DNA of 64,000 bases, taken from the NCBI GenBank assembly GCA_002729235.1, contig PBTY01000098.1, forward strand, positions 1 to 64,000. The letters run 5' to 3'. Of this stretch, positions 7,974-17,572 are shown piece after piece; the first letter of the stretch is position 1, and every line of letters begins with the position of its first letter. The position numbers and the translations under genes were made by a program. This DNA comes from Rickettsiales bacterium. Lineage in GTDB: Bacteria; Bacteroidota; Bacteroidia; Cytophagales; Cyclobacteriaceae. Below the pieces are notes generated by a model that was not told the origin of the DNA, did no database searches, and was given only the letters and a program-made list of their open reading frames with translations.

Positions 7974-8612
7974 TTAAAATTTGAAGAAAATTTGAAGAAA
8001 ACTGAAATAGAAAGCTTGACAACCAACAGTTAAAGCAGATTGTTTGTTTAAATTTTCTTTAAATAATTGATGGAAAACAAGTTGAATGAATAGAGCAACG
8101 AAAAACCAACCGACATAATTACTCATCGGGATTTGTTCTAATGCCCAGTGCCAGTAATCAAAACGGATAGCAATGGGTTCGATAAAAACATCCAACAATA
8201 CCATTCCTGTAGCAGACAAAATACTTTTCAAAAGCCAATTGATCCGAAGATTAGCTGTCATCATACCAAAGCTGTAGGATAGAATAAACCAGTTGACACC
8301 TATTAGGAGTGGCACATTCATAATTTGAAAACCTAAGGTGTTTCCATAAGCGTACTCACCAAAAGGAAAACCAGTTGCAACTCCAACCACTTCAATTAGA
8401 AAACCTGTAATCATAGAAAAGGGTAAGAATACAGCTAATTTTGGGTACGATTCTCTATGTGTATAAATGAGTAAGCCTGCTGTAATTAACAGATTGACTG
8501 GAGTTAGTGAGGTGACGATTTCTCGAGTTGCCGGAATGGCACTACCAATTGCTCCCACCAGGTGTAATATGATGATCACTAAAGATACAATCTTGTCTTT
8601 ATTGTAGGTCAT
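7974..8612 (-). CDS. Carotenoid biosynthesis membrane protein, CruF-like (DUF422)
   Basis: A 212-residue protein with six to seven hydrophobic segments and the DUF422/CruF signatures GFPFGEYAYGNTLG and VPLLIGVNWF. CruF enzymes hydrate the psi end of monocyclic carotenoids (1'-hydroxylase) on the way to myxol- or saproxanthin-type pigments. It is 81 bases upstream of the MerR gene on the same strand and divergent from the DUF4286 gene. A CrtD-type 3',4'-desaturase, usual partner for saproxanthin, is not in the window. Confidence 0.82.
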   Translation of the reverse strand: MTYNKDKIVSLVIIILHLVGAIGSAIPATREIVTSLTPVNLLITAGLLIYTHRESYPKLAVFLPFSMITGFLIEVVGVATGFPFGEYAYGNTLGFQIMNVPLLIGVNWFILSYSFGMMTANLRINWLLKSILSATGMVLLDVFIEPIAIRFDYWHWALEQIPMSNYVGWFFVALFIQLVFHQLFKENLNKQSALTVGCQAFYFSFLQIFFKF

Positions 8613-8628
8613 TGCGTGAGAAACTACG

Positions 8629-8636
8629 TACGTTTG
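8629..8636 (+). promoter_or_regulatory. -7 promoter element of the DUF4286 gene
   Basis: TACGTTTG matches TAnnTTTG and lies 31 bases before the ATG at 8668. The upstream TTTG is degenerate (ATTG at 8601), so only the -7 element is well supported. Confidence 0.45.
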
Positions 8637-8667
8637 AGTTCGGTTTACAAAAAATGAATAAATCTAT

Positions 8668-8973
8668 ATGATTTTATACAATGTCACTGTCAATGTGGAG
8701 AGTGGAGTACTGGAAGACTGGCTCAATTGGATGAAATCCCATCATATTCCGGAGATCATGTCTACGGGGTGTTTTGAAGAATATAAGATCTTGCGTCTGA
8801 TCAACGAAGACCCTGAGGCTCAGGGTCAGACTTTTGCTGTTCAGTATTATGCCAAGAGTATGGGCTTAGTCAATGATTATTTACAAAATCACGCTCCAGC
8901 CATTGCTCAAAAACATATTCAGCGATATATGAATCGATGTGTTTCTTTTAGAACTGTACTGGAGGAAATTTAA
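8668..8973 (+). CDS. DUF4286 family protein
   Basis: A 101-residue cytoplasmic protein with the typical start MILYNVTVNVE and the HIPEIMSTGCFEEYKILRL segment of DUF4286, a small ferredoxin-like-fold family widespread in Bacteroidota. No function is established. The last codons overlap the convergent GNAT gene, with stop codons interlocked at 8970-8973. Confidence 0.85.
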   Translation: MILYNVTVNVESGVLEDWLNWMKSHHIPEIMSTGCFEEYKILRLINEDPEAQGQTFAVQYYAKSMGLVNDYLQNHAPAIAQKHIQRYMNRCVSFRTVLEEI

Positions 8974-9413
8974 AAGTTGATGTTACAGTTGAGCCATCCA
9001 TCTTCAATAATCGAATCATATTTCTTGTAGAAATTGATGGCTGGTTCATTCCAATCCAATACCTGCCACATCATTCCAGTTGCACCCTCTCTTTTCCCAA
9101 TTTCGATTGTTTCTTCAAAGAGTAGTTTACCTATTCCGGAGCCTCTTTTCGATTCGGTAACAATCAGATCTTCCAGGTAAATACGCTTTCCTTTCCATGT
9201 AGAATATCTCCAATAATACATGGACATTCCATGAATCTCTCCGTTTTCTTCTGCAACGATGTATCCAAACACAGGATTTTTTCCAAAGCCATCTTCCTCC
9301 ATCATCTTGAGTGTATTGGTTACTTCATCAGGGGCTTTTTCATATAGCGCCAACTCTTTAATAAGTTCCAATGCTCTTGGTAAATCCTCTTTTGTGCCTT
9401 TTCTAATTTTCAT
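8970..9413 (-). CDS. GNAT N-acetyltransferase, SAT1/thialysine-type
   Basis: A 147-residue single GNAT domain. The acetyl-CoA pyrophosphate loop is visible as KRGSGIGKLL around residues 89-98, and the IYLEDLIVTES strand precedes it. The overall layout (IRKGTKEDLPRALELIKELA start; WQVLDWNEPAINFYKKY near the end) is that of the diamine/thialysine acetyltransferase subgroup. The true acceptor, perhaps a polyamine or lysine analogue, cannot be read from sequence. Confidence 0.88.
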   Translation of the reverse strand: MKIRKGTKEDLPRALELIKELALYEKAPDEVTNTLKMMEEDGFGKNPVFGYIVAEENGEIHGMSMYYWRYSTWKGKRIYLEDLIVTESKRGSGIGKLLFEETIEIGKREGATGMMWQVLDWNEPAINFYKKYDSIIEDGWLNCNINF

Positions 9414-9511
9414 TCGGTGAAGATAAGGAAAGTAGGAATTACCATTGTTTTCATAGCATTTGATTAATCCAATTAGTGATGAATGGTGAAAAAGCCTTTA
9501 AATGCATTAAA

Positions 9512-9547
9512 TTTGACTTTATTTTACCAAAATCTTCGTTAACTTTC
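9512..9547 (+). promoter_or_regulatory. Candidate promoter of the hybrid kinase gene
   Basis: TTTG at 9512-9515 and TAACTTTC at 9540-9547 resemble the Bacteroidota consensus, though with a 24-base spacer. Its position inside the longer reading frame supports the ATG at 9584 as the true start. Confidence 0.4.
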
Positions 9548-9583
9548 GTTGATAGTCAAATTCTACCGCCTTTGAAATATCCA

Positions 9584-11959
9584 ATGATCAAATTATTTTG
9601 GTTAGTTGTATTCCTTAATGCAATCCCTCTTTTAGGGTTTTCACAAAAACCTGTTAATGGTGTTTTGGATCTTCGAAACGTAGGAGAGGATTTCTCTTGG
9701 GTAGAACTAGATGGAGACTGGTATCTTCATTGGAATAAATTAGTTTCTGGATCTGATATGGAGCCAGGAGGAGAATTGGTTCCTTTTCCACGAATTTGGA
9801 ACGATGAGCCCCTTACCGGTAATTCATCGGAAGGATATGCCACCTACCAGTTAAAGGTATTACTAAATCCGGATCAGAAATTTGCTGTTTATACTCCTGC
9901 GGTCTACAATGCCTATCGATTTTATATCAATGGAATCCTAATTTCTTCCAATGGTGAGGTTGGTACAACTAAAGAGACATCCGAACCAAAATGGATACAA
10001 CTTACGAGTCCTGTGGACCAGGATATACTGAAAGAAACCAATGTATTTACACTTCAGGTTTCTAATTTCAGACATTCTCGGGGTGGGCCAGTCGATAGTA
10101 TTTTGTTTGGAGATAGAGACGAACTCACCAGTTTTAAGAATTATGTGTTCACCATGGATGCTATTCTCACAGGTGCATTAATCATGGGAGGTATGTTCTT
10201 CCTGGGCCTCTATCTCTATGGAAGGAGACAAAGAAACATACTGTATTTCGCCCTGTTCTGTATTACTTTCAGCTATTACGTCTTTGGAAGTGGCAATTAC
10301 ATCATGCATTGGTTGTTTCCAGGGATTCCATGGTTATTATCCATTAAGTTGGAATACGTTTCAGTTTATCTGCTAACGATACTATTGTTAAAATATACTT
10401 ACGCCACTTATCCAGAGGATGGACCTAAGTACCTTGAGAAGATTGTGGTGTATGTGAGTCTCGCATTCCTGGTCGCAGCAGTGGTACTTCCCCCATCTAT
10501 TTTCACATTTCTTCAAAACTTCTTCCTGATATTTGTTTTTGGAGTAATGGGATTGGGATTCTATATCTATTTGAACGCCCTTCTAAAAAAGCGACCTGGA
10601 TCTAAGTTTGCAATGATTTCTGCCAGTGTCATTCTGTTGGTTTTATTTCTGCAGGTATTGAATAGAATGACATTTGTGAACTTGCCGGCATTCCTTGTGC
10701 CATTCGGCTATATGATTTTCTTCTTTTTGCAGTCAATTACAACTTCTCAGCAAGTAGCACTTGCATGGATCAAAGCAAAGGAAGAAGCGGAGGCGAGTAT
10801 GCGTGCTAAGTCTGATTTCTTGTCCACTATGTCACATGAAATCAGAACCCCAATGAATGCGGTAATTGGATTGACACATCATTTGCTCTATAGTCATCCA
10901 AGAAATGATCAGAAAAAGACTTTGGATACACTGAAGTTTTCCTCAGAGAACTTGCTTCGTTTGATTAATGATATTCTTGATTTCAACAAGCTTGAGTCTG
11001 GGAAGCTTATTATTGAAGAAGCGGTATTCAATATCAAGGAGCTTGGTCAAAATCTGGTGGATGGATTCAAAACAACTGCTGAGGAAGTTAAAACGCAAGT
11101 GGTTTTTGAGTACGACGAAGATTTACCAGCAATGTATTTAGGAGATGCTGCACGTCTTACACAGGTGTTGTCTAATCTCATTAATAATGCCATCAAGTTC
11201 ACCAAAAATGGTACGGTAACCTTGCGGATAAGGCAACGTGAGCGTGAGCCAGAGAGTATATTAGTGGCTTTTGACGTAGAGGATACTGGAATAGGTATTT
11301 CGAAAGCACACCAGGAGAAAATATTTGAGAAATTCAATCAGGCCAATACATCCATCAATAGAACGTATGGGGGAACTGGATTAGGTCTGGCAATCAGTAA
11401 GAAAATTTTAGAGCTCCAAGGTGTTCAAATTAACCTGGAGAGTGAGTTGGGCAAAGGATCTAAGTTTTTCTTTGAGCAGCGTTTCAAAATTGCTAAAGGA
11501 GTGAGGAAGACGGTATCAAAACCGAGTCAGTTAGTGGATCCATTATTGGATAAGCGAATTCTTTTGGTGGAGGATAATGACGTAAATGTGATGGTGGCTC
11601 AGAGATTCCTGGAAAAATGGCATTGTCGTATTGACTATGCCAAGAATGGAGAAGAAGCCCTGGAGGTATATGAGGAGAATAAGTTTGATTTGATTCTTAT
11701 GGATCTTCAGATGCCGATCATGGATGGTTATACCGCTACTAAAGAGCTGAGAGCTCAAGGTTGTAAACTTCCTATTTTGGCTTTGACTGCTGCGGCTCTT
11801 TCAGATATCGAGTTAAATATTAAAGCTGCTGGATTAGATGATTTAGTGGTGAAACCTTTCCATCCAGAGCATTTATATAATAAGCTTGTGAAGCATCTCG
11901 TGGAAATACCAAATGAAAAGAATGAAAGTGTTTCTGAATCAGTAGAACAGGAACAATAA
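9584..11959 (+). CDS. Hybrid sensor histidine kinase with 7TMR-DISM sensor
   Basis: From the ATG at 9584 the 791-residue protein begins with a signal peptide (MIKLFWLVVFLNAIPLLGFS). It continues with a periplasmic jelly-roll DISMED2-type domain (about 25-190), seven hydrophobic segments (about 195-390), a HisKA domain with phospho-acceptor His418 in STMSHEIRTPMNAV, an HATPase domain and a C-terminal receiver with Asp707 in LILMDLQMPIMDG. An in-frame ATG at 9476 would add 36 residues without a signal peptide and bury the candidate promoter. No separate response regulator is adjacent. The ligand is unknown; DISMED2 domains are thought to bind carbohydrates. Confidence 0.93.
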   Translation: MIKLFWLVVFLNAIPLLGFSQKPVNGVLDLRNVGEDFSWVELDGDWYLHWNKLVSGSDMEPGGELVPFPRIWNDEPLTGNSSEGYATYQLKVLLNPDQKFAVYTPAVYNAYRFYINGILISSNGEVGTTKETSEPKWIQLTSPVDQDILKETNVFTLQVSNFRHSRGGPVDSILFGDRDELTSFKNYVFTMDAILTGALIMGGMFFLGLYLYGRRQRNILYFALFCITFSYYVFGSGNYIMHWLFPGIPWLLSIKLEYVSVYLLTILLLKYTYATYPEDGPKYLEKIVVYVSLAFLVAAVVLPPSIFTFLQNFFLIFVFGVMGLGFYIYLNALLKKRPGSKFAMISASVILLVLFLQVLNRMTFVNLPAFLVPFGYMIFFFLQSITTSQQVALAWIKAKEEAEASMRAKSDFLSTMSHEIRTPMNAVIGLTHHLLYSHPRNDQKKTLDTLKFSSENLLRLINDILDFNKLESGKLIIEEAVFNIKELGQNLVDGFKTTAEEVKTQVVFEYDEDLPAMYLGDAARLTQVLSNLINNAIKFTKNGTVTLRIRQREREPESILVAFDVEDTGIGISKAHQEKIFEKFNQANTSINRTYGGTGLGLAISKKILELQGVQINLESELGKGSKFFFEQRFKIAKGVRKTVSKPSQLVDPLLDKRILLVEDNDVNVMVAQRFLEKWHCRIDYAKNGEEALEVYEENKFDLILMDLQMPIMDGYTATKELRAQGCKLPILALTAAALSDIELNIKAAGLDDLVVKPFHPEHLYNKLVKHLVEIPNEKNESVSESVEQEQ

Positions 11960-11963
11960 GAAT

Positions 11964-11994
11964 AAAAAGAGCCTCCGTACGGAGGCTTTTTCAT
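11964..11994. terminator. Bidirectional terminator between kinase and S9 peptidase genes
   Basis: GCCTCCGTACGGAGGC (11971-11986) is a perfect palindrome flanked by A-rich and T-rich sequence, serving converging transcripts from both sides. Confidence 0.88.
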
Positions 11995-14139
11995 TTACAT
12001 ATCTTTCTTAGCTATTTCCGGGATGATCCCCATATTGTACCAGGCGAATGCATAAGCATCAGCAGCTTGCTCTATGCTTTTCGATATTGGAGTTCCGGCA
12101 CCATGTCCAGCATCCGTTTCTATTCTAATCAATACTGGCGTGCTTCCAGTATGTGCTTCCTGCAGACCTGCTGCAAATTTGAACGAATGTGCGGGTACCA
12201 CCCGGTCATCATGATCCGCAGTGGTCACCATGGTAGCTGGATAATCTGCTGGATCTAAATTATGGACAGGAGAATAGTTCATTAAGTATTCAAACATTTC
12301 TTTTGATTCTTCAGAAGTTCCATAATCATAGGCCCAACCTGCTCCAGCAGTGAATTTATGATATCGGAGCATGTCCATTACTCCAACTGCAGGAAATGCT
12401 ACCCTAGCCAAATCTGGACGTTGTGTCATGGTAGCGCCAATTAACAAACCACCATTAGATCCGCCAGCAATTGCCAGATAATCACTTGATGTATATTTCT
12501 CAGAGATCAGGTATTCTCCTGCAGCGATGAAATCATCGAATACATTTTGTTTTTGCATTTTGGTGCCTGCCAAATGCCATTCTTCACCATATTCGCCTCC
12601 ACCTCTTAAATTAGGTTGTGCATAGATTCCACCATTTTCCAACCATAGAATCCTGCTCGTACTGAATGAAGGTCTTAGGCTGACATTAAATCCGCCATAG
12701 GCATACAAGTAGGTGGGGTTCTTTCCATTTTTCTTAATACCCTTCTTGTAGGTAATGAACATTGGTACTTCTGTGCCATCCTTACTTTTGTAGAAGATCT
12801 GCTCGGTTTCATAGTCTTCTGGATTGAAATCAATATCAGGTTGTTCGTACAATTCAGATTTACCAGATGCGATATCATAAGTGAATATGGAACTCGGATA
12901 GGTGAAAGAAGTAAAGGTGTAATAAAGTGACTTGTCATCCATTTTACCACCAAATCCATAAGCGGATCCAATAGCAGGGAGTTCTACATCTCTCACTAAT
13001 TGACCATCCAGGTCATATTGTTTAATCGCAGTTTTGGCATCTTCCAGGTAATTCGCGAAAATATAACCGCCAGCAGTGCTTGCACTTAGCACGTTTTCTG
13101 ATTCAGGAATCAAGTCCAACCACGTTTCTGTGGATGGATTGTCAATCGTTGTTGTTACTACACGGTTATTTGGAGCATTGGTGTTGGTTTGTAGAATCAG
13201 ACGATCACCTACTGTGGTTAATAATGATTCTTCTGTCTCCATGCTTTCATCAACAGGGATGATTTTCGAATTTGGATCGTTCAGGTCTTTTATGAATAGG
13301 ATATTTCCACTAGTGCTCACGGAGGCTCCTATTACCAGATAACGATCGTCCTCTGATACTCCTCCAAAAATGTAGCGATATGGCTGCGCCTCTCCACCAA
13401 AAATGAGTTCGTCTGATGACTGAGGAGTGCCTAACTTATGATAGTATAACTTGTGATACTGTGTTTTGGCAGAAAGCTCGCTACCATCCTTTGGTTTGTC
13501 GTAGGAGCTATAGTAGAATCCTTCATTGCCCTTCCAACTCATTCCACTGAACTTAATGTTGTGTAGGGTGTCTTCCACGATTTCCATGGTTTCGGTGTTC
13601 ATGACCAACGCTTTTCTCCAATCAGAGCCGCCAATGGAAATCAGATAACCAAACAATGATCCATCATCAGTAAAGCTTGTTGAGGCTAGAGAAATGGTAC
13701 CATCTTCTTTAAATTTATTTGGATCCAGAAATACTTCTCCTTCAGAGTCGGCATCTTTTCGTCTGTACAATACACTCTGGTTTTGGAGCCCATCATTTTT
13801 ATAGTAGTATTCCCAGTCTCCATGCTTGGTTGGTGCCGAAACGCGCTCATAGTCAAACAATGTTTGTAATCGATCTTTCAATTGATCTCTGAAAGGGATA
13901 TTGTTGAGGTAAGCAAAGGTCACTTTATTTTGATCTTTGACCCATTGACCAGTTTCTTGAGATAGATCATCCTCGAGCCATCTGTAAGGATCTGGAACTT
14001 CGGTGCCAAAATAGGTGTCCACAGTGTCAACCTTAGCTGTTTGTGGATAGGTTAAGTCCACTGCTGTAGTTTCCTCATTTTTCTGGGGACCACATGCTAG
14101 TAGTGTACCCAGACAGAGGGGGATTATTAGTTTCTTCAT
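11995..14139 (-). CDS. Prolyl oligopeptidase-family serine peptidase (S9A), lipoprotein
   Basis: The 714-residue product starts with a lipoprotein signal (CLGTLLACG, lipobox cysteine near residue 16), so it is probably anchored in the periplasm or outer membrane. An N-terminal beta-propeller (about 50-440) gates the C-terminal alpha/beta hydrolase domain. The catalytic triad is visible: Ser in GGSNGGLL, Asp in DHDDRVVP and His in DAGHGAG. The family cleaves after proline in short peptides. It lies downstream of serS but after a terminator, and is probably its own unit. Confidence 0.95.
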   Translation of the reverse strand: MKKLIIPLCLGTLLACGPQKNEETTAVDLTYPQTAKVDTVDTYFGTEVPDPYRWLEDDLSQETGQWVKDQNKVTFAYLNNIPFRDQLKDRLQTLFDYERVSAPTKHGDWEYYYKNDGLQNQSVLYRRKDADSEGEVFLDPNKFKEDGTISLASTSFTDDGSLFGYLISIGGSDWRKALVMNTETMEIVEDTLHNIKFSGMSWKGNEGFYYSSYDKPKDGSELSAKTQYHKLYYHKLGTPQSSDELIFGGEAQPYRYIFGGVSEDDRYLVIGASVSTSGNILFIKDLNDPNSKIIPVDESMETEESLLTTVGDRLILQTNTNAPNNRVVTTTIDNPSTETWLDLIPESENVLSASTAGGYIFANYLEDAKTAIKQYDLDGQLVRDVELPAIGSAYGFGGKMDDKSLYYTFTSFTYPSSIFTYDIASGKSELYEQPDIDFNPEDYETEQIFYKSKDGTEVPMFITYKKGIKKNGKNPTYLYAYGGFNVSLRPSFSTSRILWLENGGIYAQPNLRGGGEYGEEWHLAGTKMQKQNVFDDFIAAGEYLISEKYTSSDYLAIAGGSNGGLLIGATMTQRPDLARVAFPAVGVMDMLRYHKFTAGAGWAYDYGTSEESKEMFEYLMNYSPVHNLDPADYPATMVTTADHDDRVVPAHSFKFAAGLQEAHTGSTPVLIRIETDAGHGAGTPISKSIEQAADAYAFAWYNMGIIPEIAKKDM

Positions 14140-14169
14140 GTTGTAAGTTGTTTGCTAACATGAAGTTAT

Positions 14170-14198
14170 AAAAAAGGGATCCCATAATGAGACCCCTT
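14170..14198 (-). terminator. Rho-independent terminator after serS
   Basis: On the minus strand AAGGGGTCTC, a five-base loop and GGGATCCCTT make a 10-bp stem with two G-U pairs, followed by a run of T. It lies 26 bases past the serS stop. Confidence 0.8.
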
Positions 14199-14223
14199 AA
14201 AAGAACTTTACATGAATGGTTGA

Positions 14224-15504
14224 TTATTTCGTAATCATCGTCATTCCAGTGTATGGCTGAAGTACTTCAGGTACTTTGATTCCATCTGGTGTTTGATTGT
14301 TTTCTAACAACGCCGCTAAGATTCTAGGAATAGCCAGAGCCGATCCATTCAGCGTATGTGCGAGCTGTTTTTTGTTGTCAGCATTCTTGTATCTCAGTTT
14401 TAGTCTATTGGCCTGATACGTTTCAAAGTTAGAAACAGAACTAACTTCCAGCCATTTTTGCTGTGCTGCAGAGAATACCTCAAAATCATAAGTGATTGCT
14501 GATGTAAATCCTAAATCTCCACCGCAAAGTCTCAGTATTCTATAAGGTAATCCCAGGCTTTTCACTAGCTGCTCGACATGAGCTACCATTTCATCCAGTA
14601 ACTCATAGGAATTCTCCGGATTAGCAATCTGTACAATTTCAACCTTGTCGAACTGATGTAATCTGTTGAGTCCTCTGACATGCGCTCCCCAAGACCCTGC
14701 TTCTCTCCTAAAACATGGAGTATATCCCACATGCTTAATTGGAAGATCAGCTTCATTTACAATCACATCTCTGTAAATATTGGTAATTGGTACTTCGGCA
14801 GTCGGGATCAAAAACAAGTTGGAATCTGTGATCCCATACATCTGACCTTCTTTGTCTGGTAGTTGTCCAGTTCCATAGCCAGAATCCTCATTGATTAGGA
14901 TTGGTGGTTGTACTTCGATGTATCCTGCCTTCTGTGCTTCATCAAGGAAATAGTTGATCATTGCACGTACCATTCGAGCACCGGCCCCTTTATAGAACGG
15001 GAAACCTGCTCCAGTCACTTTATTGCCAAGCTCAAAGTCGATGATGTCATATTCACTTATCAAGTCCCAGTGAGGTTTAGCATCTTCTCCAAGCTTTGGA
15101 GTTGCACTGTCATCCAGCTTAACTACTTCATTGTCATCTTCACTCTTTCCAGCTGGTACGATGGCATTCGGGATGTTTGGGATATTATATAGCTTGGTTT
15201 GCAACTGATCCTGAATCGAACTCAATTGCTCTGAAAGTTCCTTGTCCTTTTCTTTGAGTTGAGAAGTTTCAGCTTTTGCAGCATCAGCTTCCTCACGTTT
15301 GCCTTCTTTGAATAGCTGTCCAATCTGTTTTGCCAGTTGATTCGACTTTGCTTTTACTTCATCCAGTTCTTGTTGTGTCTTTTTCCTTTGATTGTCAAGG
15401 TCAATCACTTCATCGAGCAATTCTTGTGCATTTTGAATGCCTCTTTTGCCTAATCCGGTCACATAAGTTTCTAGGTTTTCCTGAATGTTATTTACTTGTA
15501 GCAT
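14224..15504 (-). CDS. serS: Seryl-tRNA synthetase
   Basis: A 426-residue class II synthetase of normal length. Residues 1-110 form the long antiparallel coiled-coil arm that grips the tRNA-Ser variable arm. Class II motif 2 is visible as FRREAGSWGAHVRGLNRLHQ and motif 3 as NGSALAIPRILAALLEN. It attaches serine to tRNA-Ser and probably tRNA-Sec. A hairpin terminator follows. Confidence 0.98.
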   Translation of the reverse strand: MLQVNNIQENLETYVTGLGKRGIQNAQELLDEVIDLDNQRKKTQQELDEVKAKSNQLAKQIGQLFKEGKREEADAAKAETSQLKEKDKELSEQLSSIQDQLQTKLYNIPNIPNAIVPAGKSEDDNEVVKLDDSATPKLGEDAKPHWDLISEYDIIDFELGNKVTGAGFPFYKGAGARMVRAMINYFLDEAQKAGYIEVQPPILINEDSGYGTGQLPDKEGQMYGITDSNLFLIPTAEVPITNIYRDVIVNEADLPIKHVGYTPCFRREAGSWGAHVRGLNRLHQFDKVEIVQIANPENSYELLDEMVAHVEQLVKSLGLPYRILRLCGGDLGFTSAITYDFEVFSAAQQKWLEVSSVSNFETYQANRLKLRYKNADNKKQLAHTLNGSALAIPRILAALLENNQTPDGIKVPEVLQPYTGMTMITK

Positions 15505-15592
15505 GTTTTTAAGCTTTCTGGCTATGTCAAATGAGGGTGCAAAGTAACTGGCATTCCGTCAATAAAGGAAGTGAACCGTCAAAATATTGGTT

Positions 15593-15626
15593 TTTGACCC
15601 TTAACAGAAATTAATCGACTTTATTT
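15593..15626 (+). promoter_or_regulatory. Candidate rho promoter
   Basis: TTTG at 15593-15596 and TTTATTTG at about 15619-15626 fit seven of eight bases of the -7 consensus with a spacer near 22. This would leave a 5' leader of about 135 bases, in line with rho mRNAs that are autoregulated elsewhere, but no specific structure stands out. Confidence 0.3.
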
Positions 15627-15766
15627 GTGAAATACTAGTGGTTCACCTATAATTGTGGAGCAATTCAAGTGGACTCCACTTAATTTTTATTCCTATTCGA
15701 TATTTTATCTAACTCTCCGCACGTTTCTGACCAGCGGAACCAGTATTAAAACCCACGTATTAATTT

Positions 15767-17467
15767 ATGTACACTTTAGATGATTTGAGTGTAAGGCTTC
15801 TTTCCGAGTTGAGAGATATTGCCGAAGATCTTGGTATTAAGAACGCCAAGAAAACTGCTAAGAAGGACTTGATCTACGAAATCCTTGACAAGCAAGCAAC
15901 ATTACCTGATGGCGAATTGAAAAAGTTGAAAAAAGACAAGCCAGAAGATCAAAAGGCAGCTCCAGCTAAGGAGAAAGAAGAAAAGCCTAAGAAAAAACCA
16001 ACTCACAAGAAAAGAGAAAATGTAAAGGAGGCACCTAAGAAAGAAGAAAAGAGTGCTGACGATTTGTTGAAATCTCTTGACATTGAAATTGAAAACTCTG
16101 ACGATAAGCCTGTGAAGGACGATAAGCCTGCAGAGAAGTCAGAAAAATCTGATGACAGAGGTCCTCGTAAGAGAAGAGAGAACGATCCTCGTGCTAACAA
16201 AGAGTCTAACAACGACGATAGCAATAATAATAAAGGAGGAGAGTCTCGTGAAAACAGAGGTGAATCTCGCGATAATAACAGAGATCAAAGAAAAGACAAC
16301 CGCAACGATCAGAGAAGTAAAAAAGCTCAGTTCAATGAGGATGTAAAAGAATTTGATGGCATGATTGAGAGCGAAGGTGTTCTTGAAATCATGCAGGATG
16401 GTTACGGATTCTTGAGATCAAGTGACTATCACTACCTGGCTAGTCCAGATGATATTTATGTTTCGCCATCTCAGATCAAATTGTTTGGTTTGAAAACGGG
16501 TGACACAGTAAAAGGTCAAATCAGACCTCCAAAAGATGGTGAAAAGTATTTTGCTCTTCTAAGAGTAGAAAGTGTGAACGGCAAAACGACTGAGGAAATC
16601 AGAGACCGTGTGGCATTTGAATACCTGACTCCACTTTTCCCAGATCAAAAGTTAAATTTAAGCTCTAAGCCTGACAATTATTCTACTCGAATTGTTGACC
16701 TATTTGCACCGATTGGTAAAGGTCAAAGAGGGATGATTGTGGCGCAGCCTAAGACTGGTAAGACAGTTCTTTTGAAAAATATAGCTAATGCTATCGCAGA
16801 AAACCATCCAGAGGTTTACTTGATGATCTTGTTGATCGATGAGCGTCCGGAAGAGGTAACTGACATGGCTAGATCTGTAAAGGCAGAAGTTATTGCATCT
16901 ACATTTGATGAGCAGGCTGACAAACATGTGAAAGTATCAAGCATCGTACTTGAGAAAGCTAAGAGAATGGTAGAGTGTGGTCACGATGTAGTAATCCTTC
17001 TTGACTCAATCACTAGATTAGCTAGAGCGTACAATACGGTAGCTCCATCTTCAGGTAAGATCTTATCTGGTGGTGTGGATGCGAATGCTCTTCACAAACC
17101 TAAGAGATTCTTTGGTGCAGCAAGAAATGTTGAGAATGGTGGGTCATTGACTATCATCGCTACAGCTTTGATTGAGACTGGATCTAAGATGGATGAAGTA
17201 ATCTTCGAAGAATTCAAAGGAACAGGTAACATGGAACTTCAATTGGATAGAAAACTATCTAATAAGAGAGTTTACCCTGCTATTGATGTGCCTGCATCTG
17301 GTACTCGTCGTGAAGACCTTCTTATGGATAAAGAAGAGCTTCAGAGAGTATGGATCCTTCGTAAGTTTATGTCTGACATGAACAGCAACGAAGCGATGGA
17401 ATTCTTGCTAAGCAGAATGAAAGGAACTAGAAATAATGATGAGTTCTTAATCTCTATGAATGGTTAG
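15767..17467 (+). CDS. rho: Transcription termination factor Rho with long charged insertion
   Basis: The 566-residue hexameric RNA helicase ends transcripts. Residues 1-45 are the Rho_N helical domain and residues about 48-192 form a low-complexity insertion rich in Lys, Glu, Asp, Asn and Arg. Then come the cold-shock-like RNA-binding domain (about 200-275) and the RecA-type ATPase with the Walker [23 protein letters not shown] and the [15 protein letters not shown] loop. E. coli Rho has 419 residues, so the insertion explains the extra length. Such disordered insertions are known from Bacteroides Rho, where one drives condensate formation. A strong hairpin terminator follows the gene. Confidence 0.97.
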   Translation: MYTLDDLSVRLLSELRDIAEDLGIKNAKKTAKKDLIYEILDKQATLPDGELKKLKKDKPEDQKAAPAKEKEEKPKKKPTHKKRENVKEAPKKEEKSADDLLKSLDIEIENSDDKPVKDDKPAEKSEKSDDRGPRKRRENDPRANKESNNDDSNNNKGGESRENRGESRDNNRDQRKDNRNDQRSKKAQFNEDVKEFDGMIESEGVLEIMQDGYGFLRSSDYHYLASPDDIYVSPSQIKLFGLKTGDTVKGQIRPPKDGEKYFALLRVESVNGKTTEEIRDRVAFEYLTPLFPDQKLNLSSKPDNYSTRIVDLFAPIGKGQRGMIVAQPKTGKTVLLKNIANAIAENHPEVYLMILLIDERPEEVTDMARSVKAEVIASTFDEQADKHVKVSSIVLEKAKRMVECGHDVVILLDSITRLARAYNTVAPSSGKILSGGVDANALHKPKRFFGAARNVENGGSLTIIATALIETGSKMDEVIFEEFKGTGNMELQLDRKLSNKRVYPAIDVPASGTRREDLLMDKEELQRVWILRKFMSDMNSNEAMEFLLSRMKGTRNNDEFLISMNG

Positions 17468-17485
17468 GAGATCATTGAAATGATA

Positions 17486-17524
17486 CAAAAAAGGCTCTCT
17501 GAATTTTCAGAGAGCCTTTTTTAT
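17486..17524 (+). terminator. Rho-independent terminator after rho
   Basis: AAAAAGGCTCTCTGAA pairs with TTCAGAGAGCCTTTTT around a short T loop, then continues into a T run. It probably also serves the converging TolC-like gene. Confidence 0.93.
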
Positions 17525-17572
17525 TAGTCAATGTCTTGAGCGAAAGTTAGGCAATAAGAGCTGGTGAGTTAG

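Noticed and set aside
9476-9583. N-terminal extension of the hybrid kinase
   Set aside because: The extra 36 residues precede a clear signal peptide and contain a candidate promoter; the ATG at 9584 fits better.
16152-16346. Alternative frame inside rho
   Set aside because: Produced by the repetitive charged insertion; the Rho frame itself is unbroken and carries all domains.
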